Both the position numbers and the translations under genes were made by a program. 64,000 nt of DNA, taken from Phanerodontia chrysosporium. Taxonomy: Eukaryota > Basidiomycota > Agaricomycetes > Polyporales > Phanerochaetaceae. The first letter of the stretch is position 1; every line of letters begins with the position of its first letter. Under the pieces are notes generated by a model. The model did no database searches. It was not told the DNA's origin and worked only from the letters and a program-made list of their open reading frames with translations. Below are positions 18,925 to 31,159 of the stretch, piece after piece. Location: positions 1-64,000 of the forward strand of contig MJGA01000006.1 of the NCBI GenBank assembly GCA_001910725.1, read 5' to 3'.

Positions 18925-19415
18925 ACCAGGGCTTCTCTGAAGGCTCAGTGCCTTGGATGCCTACGATGCAATCACGTCTCACATGCAGCACTGCAGAGGC
19001 AAGGATTCGTATCGTATCGTACCTACGTCAGTCTCATAGTCAGTGAGCTTTGAAGAGTAAACTCTGTCAGGCATCCTGTCCGGATATGGGGAAGATGAGG
19101 CTTTTGGCGAACCCACAATTCTGAAATTATTCCCTTTGTAGTGCTGTATAGGGATAACAACTTCTGCAGCACACGTTATAGCCTGCTTTTTAACCTGCTC
19201 TAGAAATTGCAAATCACCGTTCTGCGGTTTTCTACAGGCCTATTCTCACCTTGAGCGTATCTACGAACTTGGAAGAGCACGTCCACGACGCGCCTATGCG
19301 CGCTAATCATTGTGGGAAGTTTCTAAGGTTAGGGTTTGAGCCGACAGGCCCGCCCTTCACAAACTGCTCCGAACCAGGTCACGAACACGCTCAGCGGGAC
19401 CGGCTGCCCACCAAG
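18925..19415. other. Intergenic, nothing recognised
   Basis: AT-richer spacer between the F-box-like gene and the mitoribosomal gene. It should hold the 3' UTR and the next promoter. Confidence 0.5.
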
Positions 19416-20275
19416 ATGTTCTCTTCGACGCTGTCACGGCCGATCCAGGGTCTCTCTCGCTCGGCCCTCACTAGACCATCTGGCCTCGTCGCGTCCGCTG
19501 TGTCCCAAACTCGGTCCTTCGCTTCTGTCCTTCCAGACACACCTGCAACCTCGAAGGCTATCGGTACCAACGGATCGAAGGTGCCGACGCCTGAAGGGCA
19601 CCTCCGGCCACATCTTGGTGTGGAAGTGAACCCCAATCACGGACTCTATGGGTTCTTCCGCCGACTCGAGAAGGACGGAAAGGTAGACTACGAGACAGTG
19701 CAGCTTCGGGAGCACGCCAATCTTGGCTCCAGTGCGTCGGTTTCTTGTATGTTCCCTGTGAGATCACTCATGTCTCTCGTTTGTTCTTAGGCCGGTCATG
19801 GTCTGCCGCCGAACTCCGCCGCAAGAGCTTCAAGGACTTGCACACGCTTTGGTACGTTCTCCTGCGGGAGCGAAACCTTCTCGCGACGCAGTTGGAGGAG
19901 GGAAGGAGAATGGGTATCTTCGCAAGCCGCATGTCAGCTTCTATACAGGCTCACAAGGTGCGCCCATAAGTGTATTGTTCGTTGCTGTCGCGGTTTACAC
20001 TGTCATAGGTCCGTAAATCCATGGCACGCATCAAGTACGTGATCAACGAGCGACGGCTTGCCTACGAACAAGCCATAAAGATCCTGGAGGAGAAGAGGCA
20101 GGCGAAGCTTAGCGAAGAAGAAAAGGAACAGGAGCGACAGAGAGTGGAGGAGGGGATCGTTTCCCAGGCAGAGCAGCCGGCAGCGAAGAAAGCTGCACCG
20201 GAAGCGCCGCAGGAAGTCAACCTCGCCGTGGAGGGCCTCTTTGCGAGCGGATCTCAAAGCACGAAGCAATCATAG
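19416..20275 (+). CDS. MRPL4: Mitochondrial large-subunit ribosomal protein uL29m (MRP-L47 family)
   Basis: Three exons: 19416-19731, 19791-19957 and 20009-20275, giving 249 aa. The start was chosen at MFSSTLSRP because it opens a Ser/Arg-rich mitochondrial targeting sequence; an in-frame ATG further upstream would add unrelated residues. The MRP-L47 core reads [20 protein letters not shown] across the first junction, then [15 protein letters not shown], then [16 protein letters not shown]. The C-terminus is a charged Lys/Glu helix followed by an Ala/Pro tail. The protein sits near the exit tunnel of the mitochondrial ribosome. Both introns are under 60 nt and restore the frame exactly. Confidence 0.92.
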
Positions 20276-20930
20276 ATTCGGCCCTGGTCCCGTTGTGGTG
20301 TGCGTTCTCATTCGCGTTCTCTGTCGTTTGTTTCCTATGCTGCCTACCTGGTTTCAATACCATACGCCGAGACTCGCTCTCATATATGACCAACTGAAGC
20401 TACGGGTGTCCTGCTGCCTGGTGATTCCATCGTCCACCGTCTTTCTCTTCCCATTCCCGCATGATGTTGCTGACCCATATGTCTCGTACTTTCGTGTCCT
20501 CATACGTTTCAAGCTGCCTCCTCCCTTTGCGTAGTAGGTGTTCTACCGCCGACACATCGCGAGGCGATATCGATTCAGCCTGCGTTTTGAACGTATAACG
20601 GACGAAGAGGCGGAATTTTGGACGTGTGGCCGGCGGTTTAGACCTCACCATTCGGAGAGCTCTATAGTGCTGCTTCAGCCCTGTAACTTAGAATGTATAT
20701 CCAACAACACATACCTCCGATAAAGAGCGAGAACTTCCTTTTGCAAGCCTGAGTGCCCAGGTGCCATGGTACGTTGTCTTTCTTGCCACAGAAGGCGAGA
20801 GAGCGGTTCGGACGAAAGATGCGAACCAGAGCTGCTCCCGAGCGGCGGTCACATGCGTGTGACGTTTGTCGCGGCATGCGCGGACGCGTTCATGTTGCAC
20901 CTCTCCCTCTCCCGACCACCACGACCACAA
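20276..20930. other. Intergenic, nothing recognised
   Basis: A 655-bp spacer with only short shadow frames. The last part must contain the promoter of the complex I assembly factor gene. Confidence 0.5.
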
Positions 20931-22135
20931 ATGCTGCTTCGCCAGCTCTGCCTACACCAGACACGTCAGGTTCAGTCTGCGCTGCGCGCTTCCGCCTCGG
21001 GTGTCCGGAAAGCTTCGACTGCAGCCATTCCCGAAGGTGGCGTGAGCGATCCGAACGCTTATTGCAGAGACCTCGTGCAGAAACGCGACTATGAGACATA
21101 CCTTGTCTCGCAATTCTATCCTAGAGAATATCGAGATGCATTCTATGCCCTCAGGGCATTTTACGTGAGTGGTGACTGATATATGTCCGTCTGTGTTGGC
21201 TTCATGAACGTCCTGTGTTCCACTACCTAGATTGAGATAGCTACTGTGCAAGAAACCGTCTCCAATGCAATAATTGGGAACATGCGGATGCAATTCTGGA
21301 GGGACGCGCTGAAGAATTTCTCCGACGTACGTACTCCGCCATGACCTGCATATCCGTGTTGACCGCCGTAATTAAGTAGGGCAGGCCGCCAAAGCATCCA
21401 ATCGCACTCGCCCTCTATGAGGCGTACGGCAAGTTCAATCTTCCCATGTACCATCTCAAGAGAATGGTGGACGCTAGGGTGTGTACTTCTATCTGACCAT
21501 CTGTATGGCGGGGAAACCTGACGACACTCCTTCAAGGACGCGGAGCTACAAACCCCGACGCACCTCACGATAGACAGTCTGACCGCCCATGCCGAGTCGA
21601 CGTCATCTACATTTCTCTACCTCCTGCTGTCCATGCTTAACCAGTCGTCTTCTCACGACTTTTCCCACGCAGCGTCCCATGTAGGTGTTGCGCACAGTGT
21701 TGCGACGCTTCTCCGCGCACTGCCGTACCACGCCTCGAAGCGGCACATGGTCATTCCCGCAGAGATTACGGCACGCCATGGCGTTAACCAGGAAGAGGTC
21801 TTCCGACAGGGAGGAAACGCCAAAGGAATCGACGACGCTGCCTTTGAGTTCGCCACGCTGGCCAACGACCATCTGATCACTGCGAGAGAGATGTTCAAGG
21901 AGACTGCAGGCAAAGTGCCGGGTCCGGTCAAGCCGGTCTTCCTGTACGCGGTAGGGTCACAGGTTCCGCCAATCCTCATTGCCTCCATACTGAATGCTCC
22001 GCGTAGGTACCGGCAGCTGTATACCTGGAGCGGCTTGAGAAAGTAAACTTTGATGCCTTCCACCCCTCGTTGCAACAGCGGAGTTGGAGGCTGCCATGGC
22101 GTATCTGGCTGGGATACTACCAGGGTAGATTCTAG
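20931..22135 (+). CDS. NDUFAF6: Complex I assembly factor, squalene/phytoene synthase-like (NDUFAF6 type)
   Basis: Five exons: 20931-21164, 21231-21326, 21380-21478, 21537-21950 and 22007-22135, about 323 aa. The last intron (GTAGGG to CGTAG) is needed to reach the conserved C-terminus, VYLERLEKVNFDAFHPSL then PWRIWLGYYQGRF. Without it the frame would end at 22046. The N-terminus looks like a mitochondrial presequence (MLLRQLCLHQTRQVQSALRA). Diagnostic segments are PREYRDAFYALRAFY, MRMQFWRDALKNFSD, GRPPKHPIALALYEA and HAASHVGVAHSVATLLRALP. Family members help build respiratory complex I at the inner membrane; the prenyl-synthase fold is probably not catalytic. The MITE lies 195 bp downstream. 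Confidence 0.9.
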
Positions 22136-22330
22136 TTATCGGATTGTCTGTCCTACGGCCGTTTATACAAAGTGCCAGGTATCCAACATCCGTCTTCCTG
22201 GCCGAGACCTGCAGGTTGTATGTCAAATTGGATATCGGATAGGCAGTTTGGATATCCACACAGGCTTTTACAGGACATATTAACCTTTAGGCTCACCGAG
22301 GAGATCCCCGTGCCCGCTCCCTGGTTTTTA

Positions 22331-23170
22331 CAGCCGTTTGCAAATCAATGGTCTGGTCCGGATTTTTTTCGATTATGGGCGGAGTCCCCACCCGGCTGAT
22401 GCCCGGCCCCGGGCGCCCGGGGACACCACAGGTTCCTTTCGCACCTGGCAACCCGACTATTTCCCATTCGAGCATTACCCCGCTCATTGTCTGGCGGTAA
22501 GCCCGGGGACGGTGAGGCGGGATGGCGAGGACGCCAGGTGTCCTGACATATCCAGCGCTCCTAGACTCATCTCTACAGTTTCGACAGACCCCTCAGGCGC
22601 CGTCATGCGACACCTGCCTTTTAAGGTGCGCAGGATGCCCAAATGCGAACGCAACGGCAAAAACAGGTCTCCTACAGCAGCTGTATATGGTACGTACACC
22701 CAAAAAGCGAACATTAAAAAAATTGTATACACATCTTTTGACAGAAGGAAATGAAGCTAGTTATGAAGGCACAAACCGGTCGAGTCCAAGAGTCAGGCTC
22801 CGAGTTGCTCGGCGGCTCGGACTCGATGCTTCAGTCCTCGGCCGTAGCAACGTCGCTCTCCTTAGTGAGAGAACCGGGAGGACGACGTGGCGAGCCAGCT
22901 TCCATCGCGTCGTCGCGCGCTTAATGCAGCCGTCAAGGCAGGTGTTGCGTCTGGGGAGTCTGTCACACCGTGGGTCCATGATACCTGCTCATGAAGCTGA
23001 AGCTTGAAGCTTGGAGCTTGGGGGTGGTGGTCGCGATGAGATGGTGCGGGTTCCGGGGGAGGTGGGCCTACGGGCGTTTCCCGGGCGCCCGGGGCCGGGC
23101 ATCAGCCGGGTGGGGACTCCGCCCATAATCGAAAAAAATCCGGACCAGACCATTGATTTGCAAACGGCTG
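22331..23170. mobile_element. Tc1/mariner-like MITE with 91-bp terminal inverted repeats
   Basis: The segments 22331-22421 and 23080-23170 are perfect inverted copies. The outer ends read CAGCCGTTTGC and GCAAACGGCTG, each followed outward by TA (22329-22330 and 23171-23172), which fits a TA target duplication. The 658-bp interior has no recognisable transposase, so the element is non-autonomous. It fills nearly the whole gap between the NDUFAF6-type gene and the next gene and may supply part of that promoter. Confidence 0.75.
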
Positions 23171-23317
23171 TAGACGCCGGATACCTCGGACAAACCTCCG
23201 CACGGGCGCTCTCCCTCGGGCTACTGAACCGTCATCATCTCTGCCAGGCAGTCCGCCGTCGCCCACCGCCGCCCCTCGTCAACCTGCCTCGGCCCGTCCC
23301 CTCTCGACGCTAGCAGC

Positions 23318-26300
23318 ATGGATCGACTTTGCGGTGAGCATCACCTTCTGATTGCATGGCTGTGTGCTCAACGTCGGCTCCCACGACCTCGCGTGAAACT
23401 ATTTCCGCCCCCTGGATTTACCCCGGATTTCTCTCTGGATTTCTCCACGCTGCAGGTGAAGTCGTCCAGCTCGTCCTCAACGAACTCGACAACCCCACCA
23501 ACTTCAGCCTCGCATCAAAACACTACTACGCATTCACCCAAGACCCATACGTGCGCTCCACCTACTTCCTCTGCCGCTATGGGCGCATACAAGCACTCTT
23601 CTGGGCCCTGGGGAGAGGGAAGCTCATGACACCTCAGGTCATCGATGTATGCATCCTTTACCCACCCTCTGCATCCTATGCTGCCTTGCGAGCCCGCCTA
23701 ATGACCCTTTGGAACTCAGATACTCCTGTCGTCGGGCGCTCAGGTCTCGCGGTACCTGGTACAATGTGCCATGCACCATTACTACCGTACCGCTCAAGTC
23801 CCATTTATCAAGACTCCCTGGGTCCGCTCAATGAGCTTGGACGTCTTCACATACTTCCAGGCGGCTGCTGTCAGGCTTTTCGGGAGCATACCGTTTGGGA
23901 AGGGGGATGACGACGGGTCGATAGTAGAGGCCGTCATCAAACAGAGTCGGCAGCCCGCAGAGCAAAGGAAAGTTAAGCTAGAGACCCTACAGGAAATTTT
24001 GGAGAAGTTCAAGGTATGTATCCCTGCAGCGGAACTTCTACCTCGGATCATCTGACCTCATATACAGTTCATACCCTTTTGTAACAAAGTGCGCACACCA
24101 GCCCTCGTTTGCCGCTCGGGATGGTTGAAGCCAAGACTTTCCTAGGACGCGATGATGGCGAACTTTCCCCTCGTGCTCGCAATAGAGCCCACCTTGCTGC
24201 CATACGCGCAAGCCAATGGGTTTACCATGGACCATAAGGTGCATTGACCATTCTCTCCCCGCCCTCCATCGCTAGTGCGTCGTGAGAACTCACATGACGT
24301 TCAGTATCGAAACTTCGTGTTCCGCAAGATGTTCGAGAAGCCCGCCGCGCCTTTTGAAGGTAGGACGGACGAAATTGTGAAGAATGTACGGGAGTTGTCG
24401 AAACTCGACGCTCGGTGAGTGGCTTGCTTCATGGTGGCGTCAAATGGTCATTCAACATATATGCAGTATGTTCGTCAGCCGTACAGTTGCCGCCGAGATC
24501 TGTATGGAAGCGAAGCAGAATGAGACAGGCTATGGCGCATTGAAGAGGCTTCACAAGGCAGGGCTCTTAAAGTTCGATCTATCGTAAGTTGTTAGCTCCG
24601 CACTCTGCTGTTTCCGGTCTGATTACTTGCCAGGCTGGTCGTCGAGGACCTCATTAAGGTACCACAACCGCGCAAGACCCTTGCATTCGACTAACTTATC
24701 CCTAGATGTTCTCCAAGACCCGCTCGGTAACTTTTGCTCAGACGCACAGCGTTCTTCGACAGCTTTTCCTGGATTTCCCGTCCAAGGATCCGACTGTGCG
24801 ACTTGTTTTACTTCTACAGGTCTTCCTCTCGGAAAGCACTGCTACCACGGGCGCACCGACTAGCGATCATCCCCCGCGTGACTATGTGAAGAATTGCTCA
24901 GAGAAGATCAAGGCAATCAAGCTGGATCCCGTGCAGCGGTCTGACCTTGTCGAGGTGCTTGCGAGCAAATTCGCTCCGGACCGTTTCCAAGGCGTCTTGG
25001 AGTATGGACGTGTGGAACTGGGTATGTCTAAGGCGGACGTCGAAGACCTCGTGCAAGAGGTGGCCTTCAGATGTCTCGAGATCGGCTGCAAAGGACGGAT
25101 GCTGCAGAAGCTCGTCGAATTGTACCCCTTCCTGCACAACGCCATCAGCGTCCATGTTCTGCGCAAGTACAGGTTGGACGTCGGCGATCTGCCCCCATGT
25201 GAGGACACCAAGGCATGCATGATGTACGAGGCAGCGCTCTGCCAGGACTTTGTCATTCCGCGCATGAGCCTCTCGGAACGCGTGGCAGAGCTTCGGCACC
25301 AAGGGCTGGGAGGCATACAGGCGCTCAACATCATCGACGCGGAGAACAGCTTGCTCGAAGAGAGCCATAGTCTCCAGACACGCGACGAACGTGACGAGGA
25401 TGACCTTGTGCGTACTTTGCTCACCTATCGAACTCTCAAAATCGCTTACTTTTCGAGCACGCAGGGCCCCATTGGCCAGGACACGCTCTCCACAATGATT
25501 CGCAAGGACGAATTGGGGCCAGCGCGCGGGAGGCGAAGGGTGTACTACGACGTTCTGACGCATTTGGAGGACCCTGCAGGAGGGAAGCTCACGTATCCTG
25601 CAGGTGAGTGCGATAACGTTCGAGCGGCGTCGCCGGCATATGGATGCTGACGACCCTGAATAGAGAGCGTTATGGTGGGGAAGTGGATCCGCGTACATTA
25701 CGGCTTGCGTAGTGCGGTGACCGCGGTATTCATGATTCACGCCGTGCTTAACACCAACCTTATGGTGCGTCATGCTGTTCGCGCTCCCCGTAGGAGGCTA
25801 ACTCTGCTTCTGGTATAGGTTGTGCAGCCCTACGTCTCGCACGACCTCCCACAGCCGTCTCTGCACCGCGTCCCGGTCACGCTGAAGCACTTCAGACTAT
25901 TGGCGCACTTGGGCCGTGCACCGGTACGTGTTTCCGGCGGCCGCATTGCGTTACGAATGCTTATTGAGTTGCCAGCCGCTTGCCATGATCGACGACATCG
26001 AGCACGGCGCAGACTTCTATTTCTCGGAAGAAGATTACCTGACTTCGGAGGACCTGAACCCGACTCCGAGCAGGAAGCACATGAAGCGGCGGCATTCGCG
26101 CATCAGCATAAAGATTCGCATGTCGCCTGAGCGCGCCACTCAGGGGAGCCGAGCGGGAGTGCCACGGCAGTCAGGACCGGTGAGCCGTCCTCGTCGCAGC
26201 TGTCCTCTCCCTCGGCGAAGCGGCCCCGCCGGAGCGCGGCATCGGCAAAGCAGTATGTCGTGCCGGACAGCGACGACGACATGATCGTGGACGAGACGGA

Positions 26301-26777
26301 CAGGCTCGTGCTCGAGGCCAACCGCCCGGCCAAACGGCAAAGGGTCGAGACGAGCCTGCAAAAGTGGATCAAGTACCTCGGTGCGCTGCTGCAGGAGGAG
26401 CAGAAAAAGGTGCGCACGCACCACCTTGGGCCCTGTGTGCGTTTTTTGCTGACAGCCCGCGGGCGCAGATACGGGAGCAGAAGAAGCTCGCCTGTGCCTC
26501 CGCCGCGCCAGGGACGAAGGCCCGTGTCGCCAAGGTTAGCGCCGCTCCGTCTGCTGACTCCCGCGCTCGGGCTGACCGAGGCTGGCGTTGTTCGCAGAGC
26601 GAGTTCGTGAAGGGCATGGCCGCTGCGCTCACGCGCCTGCGCAAGATTGAACGCGAGCGCTGCATACAGCTGTACGGCACTGACGCGCCTGACGAGGACG
26701 AGGGCTCGAGCGACGAGGACGAGTATCACGAGCGGCTCGCGCGTCCGACGAAGCGGCGCAAGACGCGCGCCGATTAG
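23318..26777 (+). CDS. Large conserved basidiomycete protein of unknown function, F-box-like N-terminus
   Basis: I reconstruct 15 exons: 23318-23333, 23456-23646, 23720-24013, 24068-24088 (a 21-nt micro-exon), 24146-24238, 24305-24414, 24467-24583, 24634-24658, 24706-25603, 25664-25764, 25819-25923, 25976-26121, 26175-26409, 26469-26534 and 26598-26777, about 865 aa. All junctions keep phase; the intron 26122-26174 has a weak GTCGCC donor and is the least certain. The N-terminus (EVVQLVLNELDNPTNFSLASKHYY) resembles an F-box or fungal ankyrin/F-box start. The middle is helical without a known domain. The C-terminus is acidic then basic (DSDDDMIVDE, KRRKTRAD), suggesting a nuclear protein. The function is not known. 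Confidence 0.75.
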
Positions 26778-29690
26778 TCTTGCATCGGAGCTCTCCGCCT
26801 CGACCTGCCGGATTCCCGACTGTATACATACCCTCGTCGAAGATACGTGACGGCGACGCATCATGATATCTCTTGCCACACTGTTATATTACCATGGCAT
26901 CTATCGCGAACGCGATGCCCTGCATCGTTACATAATGTTCATCAGGATATTGCTAGTGTAGGTTTGACTAATGTCTGTAGCCCGTATATATAGTACATGC
27001 AAGCACCCTTTGGGGCTTGCTTTCTTGTCCAGGGAGGCTGTGAGAACTTTGAGGGTGCCACCCGCGTCGTCGTCGGAACCCCAATGTTCACTTATCTCGT
27101 TTGTCTCTCAACGCCGACAGATAACGAGGGTATCCTATCCGGGTCGGAATATTGGGGAGATGACCTCAGACATCGCCCGTCGCAAGTTCTGCACGTTGGC
27201 AGTGACGTCTGCGCCCGCTCCCGACGTCAGCGTGGGGTTGGCAGCCCTCGCCATCAGCGCCATCAGATTGCCTTCGTGGCGTTCGCGTCCAGGCGCCCGC
27301 GGGTCAGCTGGACGCGCCGTCCGCGCGGTCGATGGTCGTGCGTGAGATCCCGCCTCGGCCTCCGTGTGGGCATAACCCCCAGGGCTGCGTGCGATCTCCG
27401 AGTTCATTAAAGGGCGTCGCAATATAGTTGTCATCAGAAGATGTGTAATTTCGTGCGCCGGACCCTGCAGTTTAGTGTGTCTTCTAGGTTATTCCCTCTG
27501 CACACGGACAATGCGCTAGTGGTGCCCTGGGCAACAAGGGGAGAGCGCAACGGCTCTGCGGAGGTGCGAGAGTTGTCCCCCTTGGCGTTGCCGCCCTCTG
27601 GCGGCCCGATCTGCGTCGAACACAAACGTGAGGCGGGAGACAGACCGCGCCATGCGCGGGTCGCGTGTCGGTCGATGGGGGCCTCGCCACGGGAGAGGAA
27701 GAGGGCCCGGCACGGCGTCGGCGACGCATATCAGCGGAGAAGCGTGTTTCATCCTGAGAGGAGAGGGTGGCAGCGTGCTCCTCGGGGTGAGCTGCATGGG
27801 CGGCGCGCTTCCCTTGTCGTTGCTGAAGAAGGCATGACGCCGCCGGCAAATCGTCGATGTCGACGTCTCGGTGTTAGCAGCGACGTCCGGTGCACGAGGT
27901 ACCTCTGGTACCACTGCTTGTGTATACAGGCCAGAGTCCACCTTGCCGAGTATATGAATGAGACATGTGTACACAGGAGGTGTGGCCCTGTGGGAATCGG
28001 CGTCGCGCGATGCAGTGACGTCAACCCGCAAGGCAACTCGACGGCGGCCGATGCCAGAGCAGGTTACTCGGCGCGACAGACGGCGGGCAAAAGCGCAGCG
28101 CCCATGACTCACGCGCGACAGGGCGAAATATCGAGGGCGCGGCGGGAATTGCTAGACGCGACGCAGAATCTGGTGGCGGAGCAGGTACCCTGTTACAGGA
28201 TTGCTGGACGAGCAGCAGTGCACGCCCATTTCGAAATGGCGCCAGCGATGTGCTGATAGGCCGCCACGCGTGCGAGCTGCAGATAGGGAGCTCATGTACG
28301 CGGGAGTGAGCCACGTGCGGCGAGTTCACAATTCGCTCGGGACGTAGGTGCTACTCACCGATGGAAGGTGCGAGACAGGGCTTGGAGCTGTAGATCATGA
28401 ACCACCCCTGCGAAGCCGCCGCTTTGCTTGGAATCGGCAACCTCCTTAGCACAAAGGGGCCCCGAAGTCCTGCTCGTGTATGGCTCGCGCGAGTTTCATG
28501 ACCGTGGCCAGGATCCCGCCAGGCCCCGCCGCTGGCGTTGCGCATGCACCGGGTCGAGACGTCTGCAGCCGGCGCAGAAATTTTTGTGTGTGCAAACAAG
28601 AAAGCGGGGGTGATTCGCGGGACCAAAAAAAAATATGAGATGGGCGTTCCCCGGTGCGAACGCGGAGGCATTCTGACGTCGGCCATGTGTGCCCAGCCTG
28701 GGACTTTGTTGGAGAGGGGCCCAGGCCTCGCCGAAATGGCGAGGTGCCGCCGCGCTGGCTCGTGCGCTGCTGCAGAGCGTCGTCCGCGGGCGCGAGGGAG
28801 GGAGCAGCTGCGGCTCGCTGGCGACGGTCGCCACGAGGCAGAGGGCGACGAGGAGAGGGCGGCCTTCCGGATCTCCGGGCCTGCAGGCACCCGCTTTGCG
28901 CTCGCTTGCCTGGTGGTCCCTGGCGAGGTGGGGCTGTGGAGATCGACAATATTTCTGGCAGGCGGAGCGAGTGACGACGACCAAGTGCTGGAATAACTGA
29001 GACTGAGAAGGCTCGCGCAACGGCCGTGGCCCACTCGCCCGCGTTCCCAGAAGGACCGAGAAATGAGGGCATGCGTGGCAACGTAACCCCCGAAATAGAC
29101 TTATCCTCTGTGATAAGTCGCAAAATACCTCCAAATGCCGCCTTTGCACGTCGTGAACAACACTGCAGGTGCTGCAGAGGACACATTCGCTGAGCAGATG
29201 GAGCATTCTAGGACTGTGTGTCGGACAGAGGCCCAGAATTTCCCAGGGAACTCGAGAGGAGCTCGAGTCGGGAAACGGAGGCAGATGAATTACATAATCA
29301 GGGAAATTGCAACGATTTCGACCGTTTGTTCTGAACGGTGATGTACACTCCTACTTGACCCCCCCCGCGCGACCCTTCCCTCGTCGTCGTTCCCGGCGTC
29401 CACGACCATTCGTTTGGCGTAGGGTATATCCCGCCCTCTCCTTCCTCCCGTTCTAGAGAATGCGCATTTGTTGTCCATCTGCACAAAGCGCAGAACATCC
29501 TCGTTACGCATCGTCACCCCGCATTCCCCGGCGACCCACTGCGTCCTCAAGAACACATGCCAAACCCAACGCGCGAGCGACAAGCTCCATGGCCGACACA
29601 GACAGAGTCTCCCGCCCCACCCCGCACCCCGCCCGCCTCGAGGCGGCGCAGGAGCCGACGGCGGTCTCTTTCCGGTCATGTAGACCGTCG
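26778..29690. other. 2.9-kb region without a recognisable gene
   Basis: GC-rich frames of 200-270 codons stay open on both strands (for example 27441-28256 plus and 28446-29186 minus), but their composition (Arg, Ala, Pro, Cys-rich) looks like frame shadows. I find no conserved motif or convincing intron chain. A long A-run lies at 28625-28634. A non-coding RNA or long promoter is possible. Confidence 0.4.
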
Positions 29691-29827
29691 TATTGATTCG
29701 AGGGATGGGGGAGACCACATCGCGGATGAGGCTGCTGTTCGTGAGTGTCCCTGCCTGCCACATCCCCCTGCCGGGCGGCCATGTGCTCCCCTGCCTGTGT
29801 CCGACCAGCATACTGACCTGCGCGCAG

Positions 29828-31159
29828 AGGCGGCCCTGGTACAATGCGAGTATTTCTCCGGCAATGATGTTACATCCTGTTATCCCAATTCCTCAAGTAC
29901 GATACCTCAGCATGAATTCGCAAGTTTTGTCTGTACGTCTCAACCCTCGCCGTCCGTGCTTGGGCCCACAGCTCACGCTTCCTCACAGGGAACAGTCGCT
30001 TGCCTCAGTTCGCGCAAACGAACGCGGTCAACATCTATCTTTTAAGTGCAACGGAACAAGAACCAGCGCATAACCAAATAATACTACAGTGGAACGATGT
30101 AACTAATCCAACGGACTCTGCGGGCTGGTGGAAGACAGAAGTGAACGACTCTTGGTGGGGCGACCGGGGGAACGAGTGGAACGGCACCGATATCCCTTTC
30201 CTCTTCCAATGGGCCATCGTCAGGTCCGACAAGACCCTCGACGGAAGTGTCTCCCGCTTGCCCATATTCACTGCCCTCCGTGAGTGCATCTCGATGTGAC
30301 TCTGCCCCGCACTTGTTCTCACCTGTTCCCAGAAACCACTTTCGCCGATTCCGTGATCGCGTCAATGTCGTCGACGTCTGCGGCCGCTGCGGCGTCGTCA
30401 GCATCAGCCGCATCTCTGTCGTCGGCGTTAGCTGCCTCCGCGTCATCTGCATCTGCTGCCTCCGCCTCGTCCGCCTCCCTCCTGTCCCATGCAGGCGGGC
30501 TCGGTGGCTCTACAAGCACGGGCACCGCCGTAAATCCTTCCGGTTCCGGCGGGCCAGGCAGCGGGAACGTTCAGTCTGCTGCAAGCTCTTCATTTCCCCA
30601 CTGGGCGATAGCCGTGATTGTTGTGCTCGGCTTCCTCGCGCTCCTGGCCAGCGGCATCCTCGCCTTCTTCATGATGAGGCGCTTACGCAGACGGCGAAAC
30701 AGCACACTCTCCCACCGAGGATCGATGGGCTCTGCGACCCCGATGATGCGCAACGCAGAGACTGGTGAGCCCACGTCGCCGGTCACCGCGTCTGCGTATG
30801 GCGCGACGACCTCGCACCCCCGACCGGTCTCACCCGAGATGCACGACGGCGCATCGACCACATCCCGCGTCAGCGACGCCGCCCTCATTTCCGGTGCAGA
30901 CGCGGCCGTCATGGCCGACGCCTTCCGCGCCATGTTGCGGAAGCCCAATTTTGCTGGCCGGCCGGTGGAAGAAGGCGAGAGTCCGGAGTCGGACCCGCTA
31001 TCGCCCAGAGACAACCCGGCGGACAACGGTCTGTTGGACAGAGAGCTCGCGGAGGAAGGAAGAGACATCCGCAGTGTCGGATCGTCGAGAGGCGTCCGGG
31101 TGGAGACCCTCAGTGATGCCGCAGACGACCGGGACACGGTACATGACCACCCGCGATAG
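29828..31159 (+). CDS. Single-pass membrane protein with Ser/Ala-rich stalk, 5' end unresolved
   Basis: Three exons are clear: about 29828-29932, 29989-30279 and 30333-31159. The junctions read FASFVWNSRLPQFAQTN and FTALQTTFADSV. The extracellular part carries VNDSWWG and PFLFQWAIVRSDKTLDG, found in secreted or membrane proteins of basidiomycetes of unknown function. A Ser/Ala-rich low-complexity stalk (about 30366-30480) follows, then one membrane helix (FPHWAIAVIVVLGFLALLASG, near 30592-30660), a basic stop-transfer (RRLRRRR) and a cytosolic tail of about 150 residues. A signal peptide exon must lie upstream: MRLLF at about 29726 with a donor near 29741 is a candidate, but the phase does not fit neatly. 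The layout suggests a cell-wall sensor, by inference only. Confidence 0.75.

Noticed and set aside
19251..19415. Upstream in-frame ATG for the uL29m gene
   Set aside because: It would put 55 unrelated residues ahead of a good mitochondrial targeting sequence that begins at 19416.
22521..22760. Cys-rich frame inside the MITE (CDTCLLRCAGCP), resembling a fungal zinc cluster
   Set aside because: The Cys spacing does not fit Zn2Cys6 and the frame lies in the interior of a non-autonomous element with no supporting context.
23011..23313. Two frames on opposite strands with the same stretch (ISRVGTPPIIEKNPDQTID)
   Set aside because: They come from the perfect inverted repeats of the MITE, not from two related genes.
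27441..28256. 271-codon plus-strand ORF
   Set aside because: Composition is Arg/Ala/Cys-rich without domains; opposite-strand frames are equally long, as expected of GC-rich non-coding DNA.
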